DNA of 64,000 bases from Boswellia sacra (GCA_013180625.2 SNVD02004794.1:145469-209468), one strand, 5' to 3'; counted from the first letter of the stretch, positions 1-12,009 are shown. Numbers and translations are program-made. Notes: generated by a model from the sequence alone, not told the origin.

Positions 1-254
1 TATCCCATGATAATGACTTGGGAATGAGGCCAAAAATCCTAGGAAAAGAGACTGGACCTCACATGTGTGGGAGAGATAAGGTTGGAAGATTGAAAGCGTG
101 TGTATGCCCTTGTATGGGCATGCATCATTTCATGCATGTATGCATGCATGCATGGCATTAACACCTTTGTTTTGCAGCCATCATAGCTTAGGTTAGACAA
201 AGTGGTTGTTTGATAAGGCAAGAAGAATCAGTTGACGCACCCAACAACAACAAT
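1..254. other. 5' internal leader of the Tat element, no gene seen
   Basis: This stretch has no convincing reading frame. It contains a small ATGC/ATGT-type microsatellite at about 123-156. It probably represents untranslated leader or the start of gag in an element whose LTR is outside the window. Confidence 0.4.
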
Positions 255-2240
255 GCTGAAATGGCTTAAGTGAGGGCTGAGATTACCACACTCCAATAAC
301 AAATGGTCCAACTCATTAGAGCACTCTAAAACAGGCCCATTCGCATGAACCAATTGCTATCTGAGGATGATGGTGAGACTAGCCAAGGTAAAGATAGGGG
401 CAAAAGCCCAATTAATCAAGAAAAACTAGAATCGGTCAAGCAGTTGGCTAAAGACATGGAGAAGATCCAATCCCTCTTGAAGAAGAAGGGACTAAAAGGG
501 GATGAAGATCTAGATGACATTTTGCTTATTGGGGACAACGATTTGCCTTCCAAGTTTCGCATGCCAAACTTGCCCAAGTTTAATGGAGAGGGCAATCCAA
601 AGACATATTTGAGACAATATGCATCTGTCATGGCCACTACTCCTTTGTCAAATGAGCACATATTGAAGTACTTCATGCTATCTCTAAAAGACGATGTAGT
701 AGTATGGTACCATCACCTCCCTAAGTGAGTTCGAAAACATTAGGAGGAGCTTTCTAAGCAATTTGTAGAGCAATACCCTCATAATACCCAACTAGGGTTA
801 AATTTGAGGGATATAGGGATGACACATCAAAAGCCCAATAAGAACTACTCAGAGTATCTAGTCCATTGGAGGGCCAAGGCCGCTAAGATGATCACCATGC
901 GTGCGGAGAAGGACCAGCTTTGTATGATGATCAATAGAGCCCATACTTTCATCAATGACAGATTGGCGGGCTTCCTTATCAAGACATTTGAATACTCATA
1001 TGACTTGGGCATCCAAATAGAAGATTTGGAATCCAGACAGATAAGAATAACAATAGATACCCTTGAAGAAGTCAAGGGTAGTATCACCAAGCTAGTGAAT
1101 CTAGCACGAAGCATGTTGAGGCGAAGGCAGTCGGCCCAAATGGAATTTCAGTTGTTTGGCGAAACCACTATCAAGATCTTTGTAAAGATTGAGAGCCAAA
1201 GAGATCTTGCAGCCATTGTCACCAAAAGAGCTTCCAAATCCTTTACCAAGGAATTGGAGGCATCACAAGAAGTGTGAATTCCACTAAATGACCGGTCATA
1301 AGACTGATGATTGTATTCATCTCCGCCATGAGATCCAAAACTTGATCTACAAGGGCCATATTCCCAACCCAGAGATATAGAAGGCCAACACCAAAAGTAA
1401 CCCACTACCCAATTACGATGAGGTACCTCCTCCAACGACCAACACGATTGGGTTTGGCTTAACTGAGGAGCAAGTGATGAACTTCTTTGAAGAAAGTAGA
1501 TCAAGCAAGGCTGAAAGAGCTAAAAGAAGGGAGAAGTCCAAGCTTGAACAACAAGAAGGGACCACTAGAAAGGTGGCCACGAAGAAGAAGCCTAAGGCTG
1601 AATAACCCAAAGAAGAAGAGCCTAAAGAGATCATTGAAAGGGTAGAAGATAAGCCTATTCCTTTAGCAACCCAACTTTCACAAAGAAGGGTGGATGGACC
1701 AATATTGCTATAAAGGAAGCCAAACAAAATTTGGAATCTGAATTTATATGGCTCAATGACCAAGAGAAGGAAAAGGTACAAGGAGAAAAGGAGAAAGAAG
1801 TTGAAGTGGCACCTACCAAGAAGAAGTCCACACCATTAAGTGCTTTTGCCAAGAAGTGGATGGCCAGAAAAAGGGCTAAAAAAAGCCTACCACCTAGAAG
1901 ACTCAAAGTAAGGAAGGGTAGAGAAGCTAGGAAAAGGTGCAAAGAAGTGAGAGTCATAGGGATTTGAGATGACATTCCTAAAGTCAAGACCTTTCCAAAC
2001 TTTTAGGTTGACTTTAGTAGTGATAAAGAAGAAGAAGAAGTGAGAGTTGAGGGAGAAACACATAAGGGTGAGAGTGAGAGTGTACAAGGAGTAACAAAGA
2101 GTGGTAGGTTTTACCATGAGAAGAAGAAAGAGAAACCAATTGAGAAAACTGTCAAGAAGGGCAAAGAAGTTGCCAGAGAAGAAGTCAAAGAAGAAGAAGA
2201 TCAAGTGATCAAGCAATTAAAGAAGACCCAAGCGAATGCT
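255..2240 (+). pseudogene. gag: gag of the Tat element
   Basis: The reading frame from about 255 has in-frame stops. One frame then runs 345-1277 with a single TGA at 726-728. It contains the retrotransposon gag core (FRMPNLPKFNGEGNP near 560-605, then a WYHHLP motif near 705-722) followed by a second conserved part (YSEYLVHWRAKAAKM near 849-893). A degraded zinc-knuckle-like Cys/His stretch (GHKTDDCIHLRHEI) follows near 1,292-1,335. Downstream to 2.2 kb the sequence codes for very Lys/Glu-rich low-complexity protein in shifting frames, as in the gag-protease spacer of Tat elements. Several stops sit where a Gln codon is expected (CAA/CAG to TAA/TAG). Confidence 0.75.
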
Positions 2241-2399
2241 AGCATATGGGATTTGTTGATATCATCCCAGAAGCATAGAGAAACCATGGCGATGGCCTTG
2301 ACAGAGGTGAAAATATCAATGGTTGCTACTACAAATGAAATGTTAACCCCCTTGACTGGAAGAGAACCCAATGGGGTAAATGAGAAGGGTGTGATCACC

Positions 2400-2560
2400 T
2401 TCACTGATGAAGATCTACCTTTCGAAGAAATGAATCATAACAAGTCATTGTGCATCATTATAGAGATTGGTGGGAAGACATCCCCTTGCACCATGGTAGA
2501 TGATGGATCCACCATCAATATTGTGCCAAAGAAGTTTGCATAAGTATGAGGTCAGTGAAG
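2400..2560 (+). pseudogene. Aspartic protease domain of the Tat element
   Basis: The frame containing SLCIIIEIGGKTSPC followed by VDDGSTINIVP matches the retropepsin active site of Tat elements, where the usual motif is V-D-N/T-G-S. Here the residue before Gly is Asp. The frame stops at 2,543 and continues as protease-like sequence in another frame (2,500-2,769, YEVSEDELKPCEIVIKAYD). No active enzyme is expected. Confidence 0.7.
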
Positions 2561-2769
2561 ATGAGCTTAAGCCTTGTGAGATTGTGATCAAAGCCTATGA
2601 TGACTCAACAAGAAGCACCATTGGGATCTTCAAGGTATTATTGAAGATTGGATCAATTAAAGTAATGATAGAATTCATAATCCTCAACATTCCAATCACA
2701 TTTGCTACCTTTTTAAGACGAGCATGGGTCCATCCACTTGGTGGAGTCCCTTCCACACTACAACAGTAG

Positions 2770-3779
2770 ATCCGATTCAACATGGATGGGGAGATTATGA
2801 CAGTTCATGTGGCTTCAACTATTGCACCAGTTGAATAAGTGTGAAGGTTAGAGAGACACCCTACATGGGAGGCTTTTTAGTAGCCATGATAGACAAAGTC
2901 AGCCCAATTGTAACTAGGATAATGAAGAAACAAGGATACCTGCCAAGAACTGGGCGGAAGGAATGGACGTGGTTTACCATCTTTTCCAAATTTCAAATGT
3001 CAAACTTTTAGAAGAGGGTTAGGTTATGACTCCGAAGGGGAGGAAGAAGACTTTGAGCCAAAGAAAGGGAGATTCATCAAATTTGTCAAGGCCCAAGATA
3101 CGAAGTATGTGGAGCTACTGAACCATGGGTTTTCAAGGGAATGTTGAAGCCCAAATTCAAGATCTTTAAGGATATCCTTTAAGCACGAATCGCCAAAAGG
3201 GATGAAATGGTTGAGAAAATGGAAAAGATAAGCATGAAAGAGGAGAAGCCTCAAGATCAAGCACTGCGAATAGACCCGTCCTTCAACCTTGCCACATTCA
3301 TCGAAGAGGGAATCAACGATGTATTTTATGAGGATATATTTGTACCCAACCTCTTTGAAGAGGAAGACATTATCTATGTTTCTAAATTTGATGCAATAAA
3401 GAACCAGTTTGATTACTTGTGTGATTTCTTTCCTAATGGCATTATGCATCATAATTTGTATTTCACTAGCATATTTGACATCCATACCATTCAAACTCAT
3501 GACATTAATCATGGTAAAATCAAAAAACCCAAGAACATATTTATTGCACTTGATACAATTCTTGAAGAGGGAGAGAGATTTGAAAGATTACTAAAGAAAC
3601 ATGAAGAAGTCTTCGCTTGGTCTTATGATGACATGCTTGGAATTAAGAGAAGCATCGCTGAGCATACAATCCCAACTTCTCTACACATAAAGCCAGTCAA
3701 ACAGAAGTTAAGAAGGTTGAGATCGAAATGGGTTGAGAAAATCAAAGAAGAAGTTCCAAGCAGATTGAAGCCAAGTTTT
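2770..3779 (+). pseudogene. Protease-RT linker of the Tat polyprotein
   Basis: Frame 3,207-3,782 is open for 191 codons. Its second half (RFERLLKKHEEVFAWSYDDM then HTIPTSLHIKPVKQKLRRL) is the conserved segment just before reverse transcriptase in gypsy polyproteins. The part at 2,770-3,200 is frameshifted and only loosely readable. Position between protease and RT supports the assignment. Confidence 0.65.
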
Positions 3780-4480
3780 TAGAAGTGGTGAAATATCCAT
3801 AATGGTTATCCAATATCATGTCAGTGCCGAAGAAGGATGGAACGGTCCAAATGTGTCTAGATTATCGAGACTTGAATAAGGCCTCACAAAAGGATGATTT
3901 TCTTTTGCCTCACATTGATGTGTTAGTAGACAGCGCTACCGCCAGTGTGATGTTTTCTTCATACATGGATTTTCTGGTTACAACTAGATAATGATGGCCA
4001 ATAAAGACAAGATGAAAACAAGCTTTATTATAGAATGAGGAACCTATTGTTAGTAGGTGATGCCTTTCGGATTGAAGAATGTAGGGGCAACTTACCAATG
4101 AATGGCAATGACATTGTTTCATGACATAATGTACAAGAAGATAGAAGTCTATATTGATGATATGATGGTGAAATATGAGACTCGAGAATGTCACTTTGAA
4201 GCTTTAGACAGATTCTTAGAAAGGGTGAAGAAGTATAAGTTACAACTTAATCCGAAGAAATGTGTTTTTAGAGTTACCTTAGGGAAGTTGTTGGGTTTTG
4301 TAATTGGCAAGAAAGGTATAGAAGTAGATCCAGACAAGGTCAAGGCAATTACAAAGATGTCATCACCCAAGACCAAAAAAAAAGTTTGAGGGTTTCTTGG
4401 GAAGATCCAATATATTAGTCGATTTATTACCAAACTGGCGATATTTTATGCACCGATCTTCAGGCTTCTAAAGAAGGATC
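3780..4480 (+). pseudogene. Reverse transcriptase domain of the Tat element
   Basis: Across frames the sequence encodes SVPKKDGTVQMCLDYRDLN, then PHIDVLVD, VMPFGLKN and the catalytic YIDDMMVK box near 4,152-4,175, followed by LNPKKCVF and LLGFVIGKKGIEVDP. These are successive conserved RT blocks, in the spelling typical of Tat elements. The YIDD catalytic Asp pair survives, but stops and frameshifts near 3,800, 3,990 and 4,388 break the frame. Confidence 0.85.
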
Positions 4481-4960
4481 AACCAATGGAGTGGAATGAC
4501 CAGTGCTAAGAGGCATTTGAGAAGATTAAGAAGTACGTGCAAAATCTGCCAGTTTTGAGGCCGCCAAAACTTGGCAATAATTTGATTCTCTACTTGGCTC
4601 TTGAGGAGGAGGCCATAGGTGCTATGCTAGCATGAGAAGATGAGAATGGCATAGAGCACACCATCTATTATCTTAGTAAGAAGTTGCTTCCGTACGAGAT
4701 AAAGTATAGCTACGTAGAGAAAACATGCTTAGACATGGTCTAGCTCTCGAAGAAGTTGAGGCATTATTTTTAGTCTTATAAGATTAAGGTTGTCTCAAAG
4801 GAGGATTCGATGAAGTATCTTTATGAAGGACCATCATCAGTGGAGAAGTTAGCAAGATGGTTGGTTCAATTGTCAAAATTTGCATTGAGTATGTCACCAA
4901 GAAGGTGGTGAAAGGAAAAGTAGCAGCAGGGCTTTTGGTCATGAATCCAATCGATGATGA
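4480..4960 (+). pseudogene. Retrotransposon RNase H of the Tat element
   Basis: After RT come EWNDQC, then PPKLGNNLILYLALEEEAIGA, YYLSKKLLPYEIKYS and LRHYF, which follow the order of the normal gypsy RNase H. Several stops fall in frame at Gln positions, for example before EAF near 4,508 and within the RHYF segment near 4,772. The domain ends in a connection to the second RNase H. Confidence 0.7.
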
Positions 4961-5009
4961 TGAGCCATGGGAGTTAGAATTCTCAGATGAACATCTAGGG
5001 ATACTCTTG

Positions 5010-5400
5010 GTAGTGGGATGGAGGATGTTTTTTGATGGAGCTGTTAATAGCAATGGTACTGGAGTAGGAATTATTCTAGTATTACTGACTGAAAAAGTCA
5101 TTCCATTTGCTAAGAAGTTGGAGTTTAGAGTCAGCAATAACATGGCTGAATACGAAGCCTATGCCTTTGGGTTGGAAGTTGTTATTGTGATAGGCATTGA
5201 TGAAATAGAAATGCTGGGAGATTCAAAACTAGTCATCTTTTAAGCCAATGAAGATTGGGATCTACGGGAAGGAAGGTTGAAACCGTACCTTAAGCACATC
5301 AGAAGGTTAGTTAAGAGGTTCAAGCAGTGTACCTTCACCCATCTCCCTAGAAATGAGAATCAGATGGCTAATGCTTTAACCTATTTGGCATCATTTTGGG
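5010..5400 (+). pseudogene. Second, archaeal-type RNase H (aRNH)
   Basis: The frame opening at 4,857 contains MFFDGAVNSNGTGVGIIL, then NNMAEYEAYAFGLEV and EMLGDSKLVIF. The first Asp (FDGA), the Glu (AEYEA) and the Asp of GDS are the catalytic carboxylates of an archaeal/plant-type RNase HI. A second RNase H between the retroviral-type one and integrase is established as the hallmark of Tat-clade elements. A TAA at 5,241-5,243 interrupts it, and the remainder continues to about 5,400 (HLPRNENQMANAL). Confidence 0.8.
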
Positions 5401-5619
5401 TGAGTACCCAAAAGTTGTTCGTATGACCAATAGTGATATCACAAGTATAGCGTCTTTGCTATATGGGACCCCATGTGATGAAGGTTGAAACGGATGAAAA
5501 GCCATGGTTCTATGACTTGACGAGATACCTAAAAGAGAGGATTTTGCCAGATAAGGCCAATTAGAAAAATAGGGCTGTACTGCAAAGACTAGCTCAACAA
5601 ATTACTTGTCAATGACAAG

Positions 5620-6745
5620 AAGTGATGTACAAGAGAATGCCAGAAGGGATGCAATTGAGATGTGTCAACGAGAAAGAAGCCAGAAGGCTTATAGAAGAAA
5701 TCTATAGTGGTGTTTGTGGGCTACACATGAATGGACTAATGCTTGCGAAGAAGATAATGAGGCAAGGCTTTTATTGCCTAACCATGGAGGTAGATTGTGT
5801 CCAATTTGTAAAGAGGTGTCACCAATGCTAGATCAGTGGAAATCTGATTCACCAACCACCCTTGGAGCGATATGGGATGACAGCATTGTGACCCTTTGCT
5901 GCATGGGGCATTGACATTATAGGTGAGGTAAGGTCGTTAGCCTCTAATGGGCATCGATATATGGTAGTGGCAATCAACTACTTTACCAAGTGCATAGAAG
6001 CCGAGTCCTACAATAATGAAGAATAAAGCAGGTGGCAAAGTTAATTGAAAATAATATCATATACAGATTTGGAGTGCCATATCACGTCATGATCGACAGT
6101 GGAGTTGATTTCCAAGCTGAGACTAAAGCCTTACTTGAGAAGTATGAGATTGAACATCATAAGTCATCTCTATATCGGCCACAAGCGAATGGAGTAGTAG
6201 AAGCAGCCAATAAAAACATCAAGAAAATGTTGGCCAAGACTGTGCAGACATATAAAGGTGGAGAAGCTACTGTTTGTGCTATGGGATTATAGGACAACAC
6301 CCAAAAGTCTGATAGGCATGATGCCCTTCTCATTGGTGTTTGATTTAGAGGTAAACCTACCAATTGAGATAGAAATGAAATCAGTGAGGGTTCGGATGGA
6401 TGTAGAAATTCCTGAAGAGGAGTGGATTCACAATATATGTGAATATTTGGCCTTGATTAATGAGAAAAGAATGAAGGCCAAATATCATATGCAACTATAC
6501 CAGAAACAGATTGCTCAAGCCTTTAACAAGAGAATAAAGGAAAGGAAATTTAAAGAAGGGGAGTTAGTCTTAAACAAGTAAGGCTAGTTGTGTTTGATCT
6601 GAGAAGGAACTTCAAGCCCAATTAGGAACGCCTATTCATTATGATGAACATCATGTCTAGGGGAGTCGTCATCCTATCAAATGTGGAAGGAAACGAATTC
6701 ACTAAGCCCATCAACATGGACAGGCTGAAGAAGTATTATGTATGA
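5620..6745 (+). pseudogene. Integrase of the Tat element
   Basis: The zinc-binding HHCC region is visible (GLHMNGLMLAKKIMRQGFYC, then CVQFVKRCHQC at 5,797-5,829). The catalytic core follows: WGIDIIG (first Asp), VMIDSGVDF (second Asp, with changed neighbours), and RPQANGVVEAANKNIKK (catalytic Glu). The C-terminal part ends in NMDRLKKYYV with a TGA at 6,743-6,745. Frameshifts near 5,830, 6,020 and 6,290 destroy the frame. Confidence 0.85.
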
Positions 6746-7559
6746 AAAAAAAATAGAATATGAGAGAAAAAAATAATTAATCTGAAAATAAAAATTGACT
6801 GATTAATGACAGGAGTTGTCTCATTATACACATGTTATTCGAGGAATAAAATATTGTACTTCTATTAATGAAATGAAATTGTTTGGGAACAAATATGCCT
6901 TTGAAATGTCTTATTATTTTGCATGATAACAAAAGGAAAACATCTAACATCTAAACTAACGATGGAACTAACAATGACATCTCTGCCTCTTCGATGGCCT
7001 TTGAATACGCTCACCGTATCATTCACAACATTGTCTAGCTCGAATAACAGGATCAGGAATGGAAGCTTGGAAAGACACCCAATCTTTATATCTATTGTCT
7101 ATTTTGAAATTAGGATCATGGAATAGATTCCTTTCGATGCTACGATATGGTCAAGAATCTTTCACATGCTCTATATAACGAGCGAACAATCTACTAGGAC
7201 TGAATGTCATTGGTGAATCCACGATCTTTTACCCCATGATCTTTTGCTAAAGTCCATACTGTCGATACTATCTAACAGGATCATAGAATGAACTATGGGT
7301 GAAGCCTGCTAAAGTTACACATGCGATATAGGTCACCACTGTCATATGCTCCATCCTCCACCATGGACAGTGCCAATGAATCTAAGTGTCAAGGATGACT
7401 CGAAGTCAGTTAATCCAAGAAAAACATCTCCCAAATCTCCCCCTTGTATGAAGTCGAGGACTATAATGGGAAATATTCCCCTCAGGCGATGCTAGAATGG
7501 ATAGCCTCTCTTGTAAACCATTTTGAAAAGAGAGAAACAAAAGAAAAGAAAAGTAAGAA
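6746..7559. other. Non-coding post-pol region of the Tat element
   Basis: No convincing protein-coding potential on either strand. Short open stretches show no recognisable domain. The sequence starts A-rich just after the integrase stop, as expected for retrotransposon 3' untranslated sequence. Confidence 0.5.
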
Positions 7560-7770
7560 AAAGCTTGCTAATTCAAAAACCTAAAAAGACGGCTTAGGCA
7601 AAAATTAAGGCAAGCCCGCTAAGCTAAAAACTTGAAAGGACATCTTAGGCAAAAGTTAGGGCATGACAGCCCGCTGAGTTGAAAACCCAAAAAAGGTGGC
7701 TCCAACAAAAGTTAGGGCAAGCTTGCTAAGTCAAAAACCCGAAAAGGGCGACTTAGACAAAATTTAGGGT
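7560..7770 (+). repeat. Tandem repeat, about 53 bp x 4, in Tat 3' region
   Basis: Four diverged units begin near 7,562, 7,613, 7,669 and 7,721. Each carries a core like AGCCCGCTAAG followed by AAAACC, then CTTAGGCAAAAGTTAGGGCA. Unit spacing is 51-56 bp. Tat/Ogre elements are known for hypervariable tandem repeats in the 3' UTR that can seed satellite DNA. Confidence 0.8.
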
Positions 7771-8912
7771 TAAAGGAAAAACCTGAACAAGCATAAAACT
7801 GCAAGTGAATCTCTGAGTTGGATCAATCCTAATTCGATCAAGTCCAATCAATGTCTCAACTAGAATCAAGTGAACTACTATGAAACCAAGTCCTATATAA
7901 CAAATGATAGTCATAAGATGAGATCTTCGAGACCGTCTGGTGAGACCAATAAAAACTATGCAATAATGCAGAACTAAAGAAGGCAAAGCTAACCAGACGA
8001 GGTCCTGTCCATCATTCCGAGTAAAGGTATGATGGAAGATAATATCACTCTACCACCTCTGATATGAATACCCATGTTAGAAATCAGGAAGTCGAAGAAG
8101 TGAGCAAGATGGTGTCTTGATAGTAGGCAGAATGACACTCTCAGAACTGGATGAATGACAATAGAGTATGGCTAAGAATTCCTCATATAGGGGGCAAAGC
8201 TCTTTCCCATTGAAGCGGAAGGCATGATCATAAAGATCCCAGAAGGTCGTGCATTCTTTAAGAAAAGGGACGTCGACCTTTACATGTTGAAGGAACTTCG
8301 AATGGTAGAGACTACTGGATCCGAGTCGTTTCCAGTCATCATCCTTTAGAGGCTTTAAAAGAGGCTAAAGGGTCTTGAGAGAGGCCTCAAACATGTTGAA
8401 TAATGCGAAAAGGCATTGAGCAGTGTGAACAAAATCTTGAGAAACGAGTGAAAAGCTGAGAAGAAGCAATGGAGAGGAAAGGCACTTAAATAGTGTACAA
8501 AATGAAGAAAAAATGGAAAGAAAGAGGGAAAACCACTGGGTGAACTGCTGGCCGGCTGTTTGACTATTGCTAGGTGGTGTGATAGTTGCCTGACGGTTGT
8601 TAGGGAAAAATAGCCCATAAGCCCCTCCTTTCGCATGTTTTTCGACTTTCGGAACTTGAATCGACGAGGTGTTTCGAGAATAGATTCCCAAATTTTGTAG
8701 TTTTATTTAGAATTGAATAAATGATGATGTATAAACAAATTTGAATAAATTTGGATGTAAATTTATATGCATAGTACATGAAGCTGAAGATAGAAAATTT
8801 GCACTAAGTTTCTGAAAGTTGTTTACATTTGATTGTACATCATAAAAGTTCATACATAGAAGTAAAATGAATAAAAGGAATCATGAAAGAAACCGGTGGT
8901 GACAGTCCTCAC
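7771..8912. other. Tat 3' region between tandem repeat and antisense gene
   Basis: No supported gene. It lies 3' of the antisense PMD gene and may hold its 3' UTR (8,700-8,912 is AT-rich). Around 8,530-8,600 there is a GC-richer, locally repetitive stretch of CTGGCCGGCTGTTTGACT type. A similar string occurs in the 3' LTR near 13,000-13,080, which may reflect an internal duplication. Confidence 0.35.
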
Positions 8913-11090
8913 TCATCGCCATCATTGTCAACATCAAAGGAGAAAGCAGTAACCTGAGCCTAAAGATGCTCAACCTCATGCTCTAGATGAGCAACCTCCT
9001 AATGACTCGTCTAACCAAGCAAAAGAATCACATAGTTAGAAAAACTATTAAGATAGAAATCATGCGTACATGAAGTACAGAGTGGTGCTTTACCTCATAC
9101 TAATGTGGCATCTGTAAAACATATCCATGAGAATTGGCCTACATACAAAAAACTCGCTCCAAAGAATATTATGGCACATGCATCATATTGCATTAACAAT
9201 TGATGGAAGAATGACAGGAAACTTGTTGAATGCATAGTCAGAAGACTTACCAGAGTGGTATCCTGTGGAAAAAGGGAACAGGAATGTTCAGATCCTTCGC
9301 AATCACATGACTGCTGATCTATCCACTAGCATCCCATGTGCAGACGACATTGCTGGGATAAGCCTAGAGGTCTCTGATCATATTGCTGATTGGAAAAATT
9401 AGAGTGTTGAAGGAGCTGAAGGTGGACATGACTGTTGAGTAGTAATAGAAAAGGAAGTAGATGTGCTAGTACCCGAAAAGGAGGCTCTCAATCTCTTCCC
9501 ACGACGAGTGGAAGAGATACTTGCACAGCTAGACATAACAGGAGGATGAGGAGTCTCATCAACAGATCGACCAAGTCTAGTATGTAACAAGGTAGCTCGA
9601 ACTCAGTCAATGTAAGAAGTCATCATCAATGGAAACTTGATCATATTCAAATGAATCTTGATCATATAATCTGACACGTCTAGCTCCATGGCCAAATCAA
9701 CCGAATCTATCATCAAAACTGGTAGTGAAGGAGGAATCAAACGATATGATAAGCCTTCAAATGAATCCCAGACGTGATCACCCAAATATGACATCATGTT
9801 GTTCACACAAAGAAGAATGATGCAATAGTAGATGAATGTGGAGGTGACCCTCATAGCCGTCGACCAGTTCTCCTCGAGCCCCCACCACTCAGAGCAAATC
9901 TATGAGGAATAAAGAAGCATGGTAAGATTGTGATGTAAATGAAATATTGACTATAATATCTTTTACCATGTCTCAGGTCATCATATGAATGTAATCATGA
10001 ACGAAGTCCAGCTTATGAGAGCTCTCGAGCTCTACACAACATGCAGCCCACCTCTTCATCTGCAGGAAAGAAAAGTCTTCACAAGCAAGGGGTAGGGAGC
10101 ATAGAACTCCTAGCTCATATGCTCACATTTGTCATGAATGAGACAGAATCATAAATGGAATTCATACAGACAAAACACGAAAGATAGAGCAAAGGAAAGA
10201 AGTTACCTTAAGAAAGCAAAGCAAACCTAGTAATCTCAGAGACACCTCGACAAGCATGATTGAAAACAATATATAACTGGCCAAGAGCAGCATAGCCCCA
10301 GTCAAAATCCCTCACTCAATCAAGATCTCGGAAGGCAGGAAGTAAAGCCAAAAAGCTGGTGTTCAACACATTAGCAAAGAGCATCGAACTGAGTAGATAC
10401 ACGATGAAGCTACGTGCTCCACCTCGATTAGAGTCAGTTTGGACCTCCTCCTCCAATACTTATACAGGGGAGTATATCAAATTGTAACTTTATTCTTGAC
10501 CTTCACTTCACATCCAAGAAGTTGTCAGACCAAATTCTACAGATCCCTTGAGTCTATGATGCAGGCATTAATAGGAATAAACTCGCCACCACATGGAAGG
10601 CCAGTCAGAGCGGCAATATCAAGAGGCATGACAGTCATCTCATCGGTCATAAGATGAAAAGCATGAGTCGTGTCCATCCATCTCTCACATAAAGTGATTA
10701 ACGCTCAATGATTAGTGTATCAGAAGCATATGGAAGACAAGTGATAAACTCATAGAAGCTGTTAGCAGCAATCCTACTTCTAACAGTCTCATTCTTTATC
10801 TCTAAAAGCCAACTATGGGCTTGAGAAAAAGACCCACACATCTTGTTCACATGATAGTCCTAAGGCAAGAAATATAAGTTTCTACAAGAATACATACCTA
10901 AAAAATTCCTATAAAATGAAAAGCCAAAGAATGAAGAAGAATATAAACCTGGCTGATCGTGTGGGAAGGCATATCATAGACAACAGGCACTTCTTGGTCC
11001 TTCAAAAAATCCTTCAGTGTTGATTTCCATACCAGATCACTCTTATCCAAGTTAAGATGGACTAGATAACTTGCCACTAGAAAGAGAAAG
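8913..11090 (-). pseudogene. Antisense gene with plant mobile domain (PMD, PF10536-like) in the Tat element
   Basis: Read on the minus strand, segments in several frames fit the plant mobile domain in order. Near 10,610-10,680: DTTHAFHLMTDEMTVMPLDI followed by AALTGLPCGGEFIPI. Near 10,260-10,430: SFIVYLLSSMLFANVLN, then FDWGYAALGQLYIVFNHACR. Near 9,600-9,860: a WW-containing segment. A Ser/Thr-rich tail follows (9,399-9,590), then a short heptad-like piece (HLEHEVEHL) ending in an acidic tail with TGA at 8,913-8,915. Introns, frameshifts and stops interrupt it and the start is uncertain. PMD proteins are plant-specific, often transposon-linked, and of unclear biochemical role. Orientation opposite to gag-pol matches antisense ORFs described in Tat/Grande relatives. 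Confidence 0.75.
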
Positions 11091-11219
11091 TCGAGACAAA
11101 CACATGGGAGAAAACCGAAAGTGAATCAGATGAAGAATGAAGAAGTTACGCACGAATGGAGCGACGGGAGGACGAATAGGCTTTATACAAGCCCTTAACC
11201 ACCAACTGGTAGTCTAATG

Positions 11220-11396
11220 AGGGGCAGATCGATAAAAGAAAGATAAAGAAAGAAAAGAGAAAAAAAAAAGGAAAAAGAAAGAAAAAGAGAGGAAAAGAGA
11301 GGAAAAAAGAAAGAAGAGAGAAAAAGCGAGAGAAAAGAGAGAGGAAAAAGAGAGGAAAGAGAAAAAGAGAGAAAAGAAAAGAGAAAAAAAAAAGAC
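11220..11396 (+). repeat. Purine-only GA-rich tract
   Basis: About 175 bp are nearly pure A and G on the plus strand, so pyrimidine-only on the minus strand. It lies just upstream of the antisense PMD gene. It could act as a Y-patch-like promoter element for that gene or simply be a simple-sequence expansion. The Phe/Leu/Ser-rich open frame across it is a composition artefact. Confidence 0.75.
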
Positions 11397-12009
11397 TTTG
11401 CATTGACCCTAAGACACCAAAGGAATTTTCAAACAAAACTGGTGACAAGCACCTGGCCATGACAATAGTTTAGCAATTCACAAGGAAAGAAGAGTAAAAC
11501 CAATCGATAGAATCTTCAACCGGAATCACATGGAAGAATTCCTTCAGATACAAGAAAACAATTTGTTAAAGACCGTAACAAACAAGGTAAAAATTGTAAT
11601 TGATTTTACATCATCAAGAAATGTTTGAATTTTGCAAGAACTTGCAAAGACAATGGAAGAATCCTTAGTGAGCCAAAGAATCAATAACGTGACAAGAACT
11701 CCCCAGTCAAGAGAATGATGAATGTTAAAAAAGTCGAGATTGAAGAATGTTAGAACATGACAAATCAAGAATTTCCCTAGCGGACCAGAAATAGAATTAA
11801 GAATACTCAGGCATAAAACCCGTTGAATATAAAGATGAAAAAAGATCAAAGAACCATGAAGAATATTCAAAAGAAGGGCTTAAATCCCAATAAATGTAAA
11901 GTCTGAGGAGATCAAAGAAGGTATGAAGAATACTCAGCTGAAGGCATGAAGAATGGGAAGGTCTAAAGACTATGAAGTAGTGCATGATAGGAGTTTACCT
12001 AATGGGCAT
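11397..12009. other. Tat 3' region without recognisable gene
   Basis: I see no conserved coding motif on either strand. GAAGAAT-type words recur, suggesting an eroded short repeat. Confidence 0.35.

Noticed and set aside
123..156. CATGCATG repeat as a regulatory (RY) element cluster
   Set aside because: CATGCA is the RY core, but here it is part of a short simple repeat in a decayed element without any promoter context.
9399..9854. Two separate small minus-strand genes
   Set aside because: They are better explained as pieces of the antisense PMD gene, since they follow its order and orientation.
11146..11460. Minus-strand open frame rich in Phe, Leu and Ser
   Set aside because: It is the translation of the GA/CT simple-sequence tract and has no domain.
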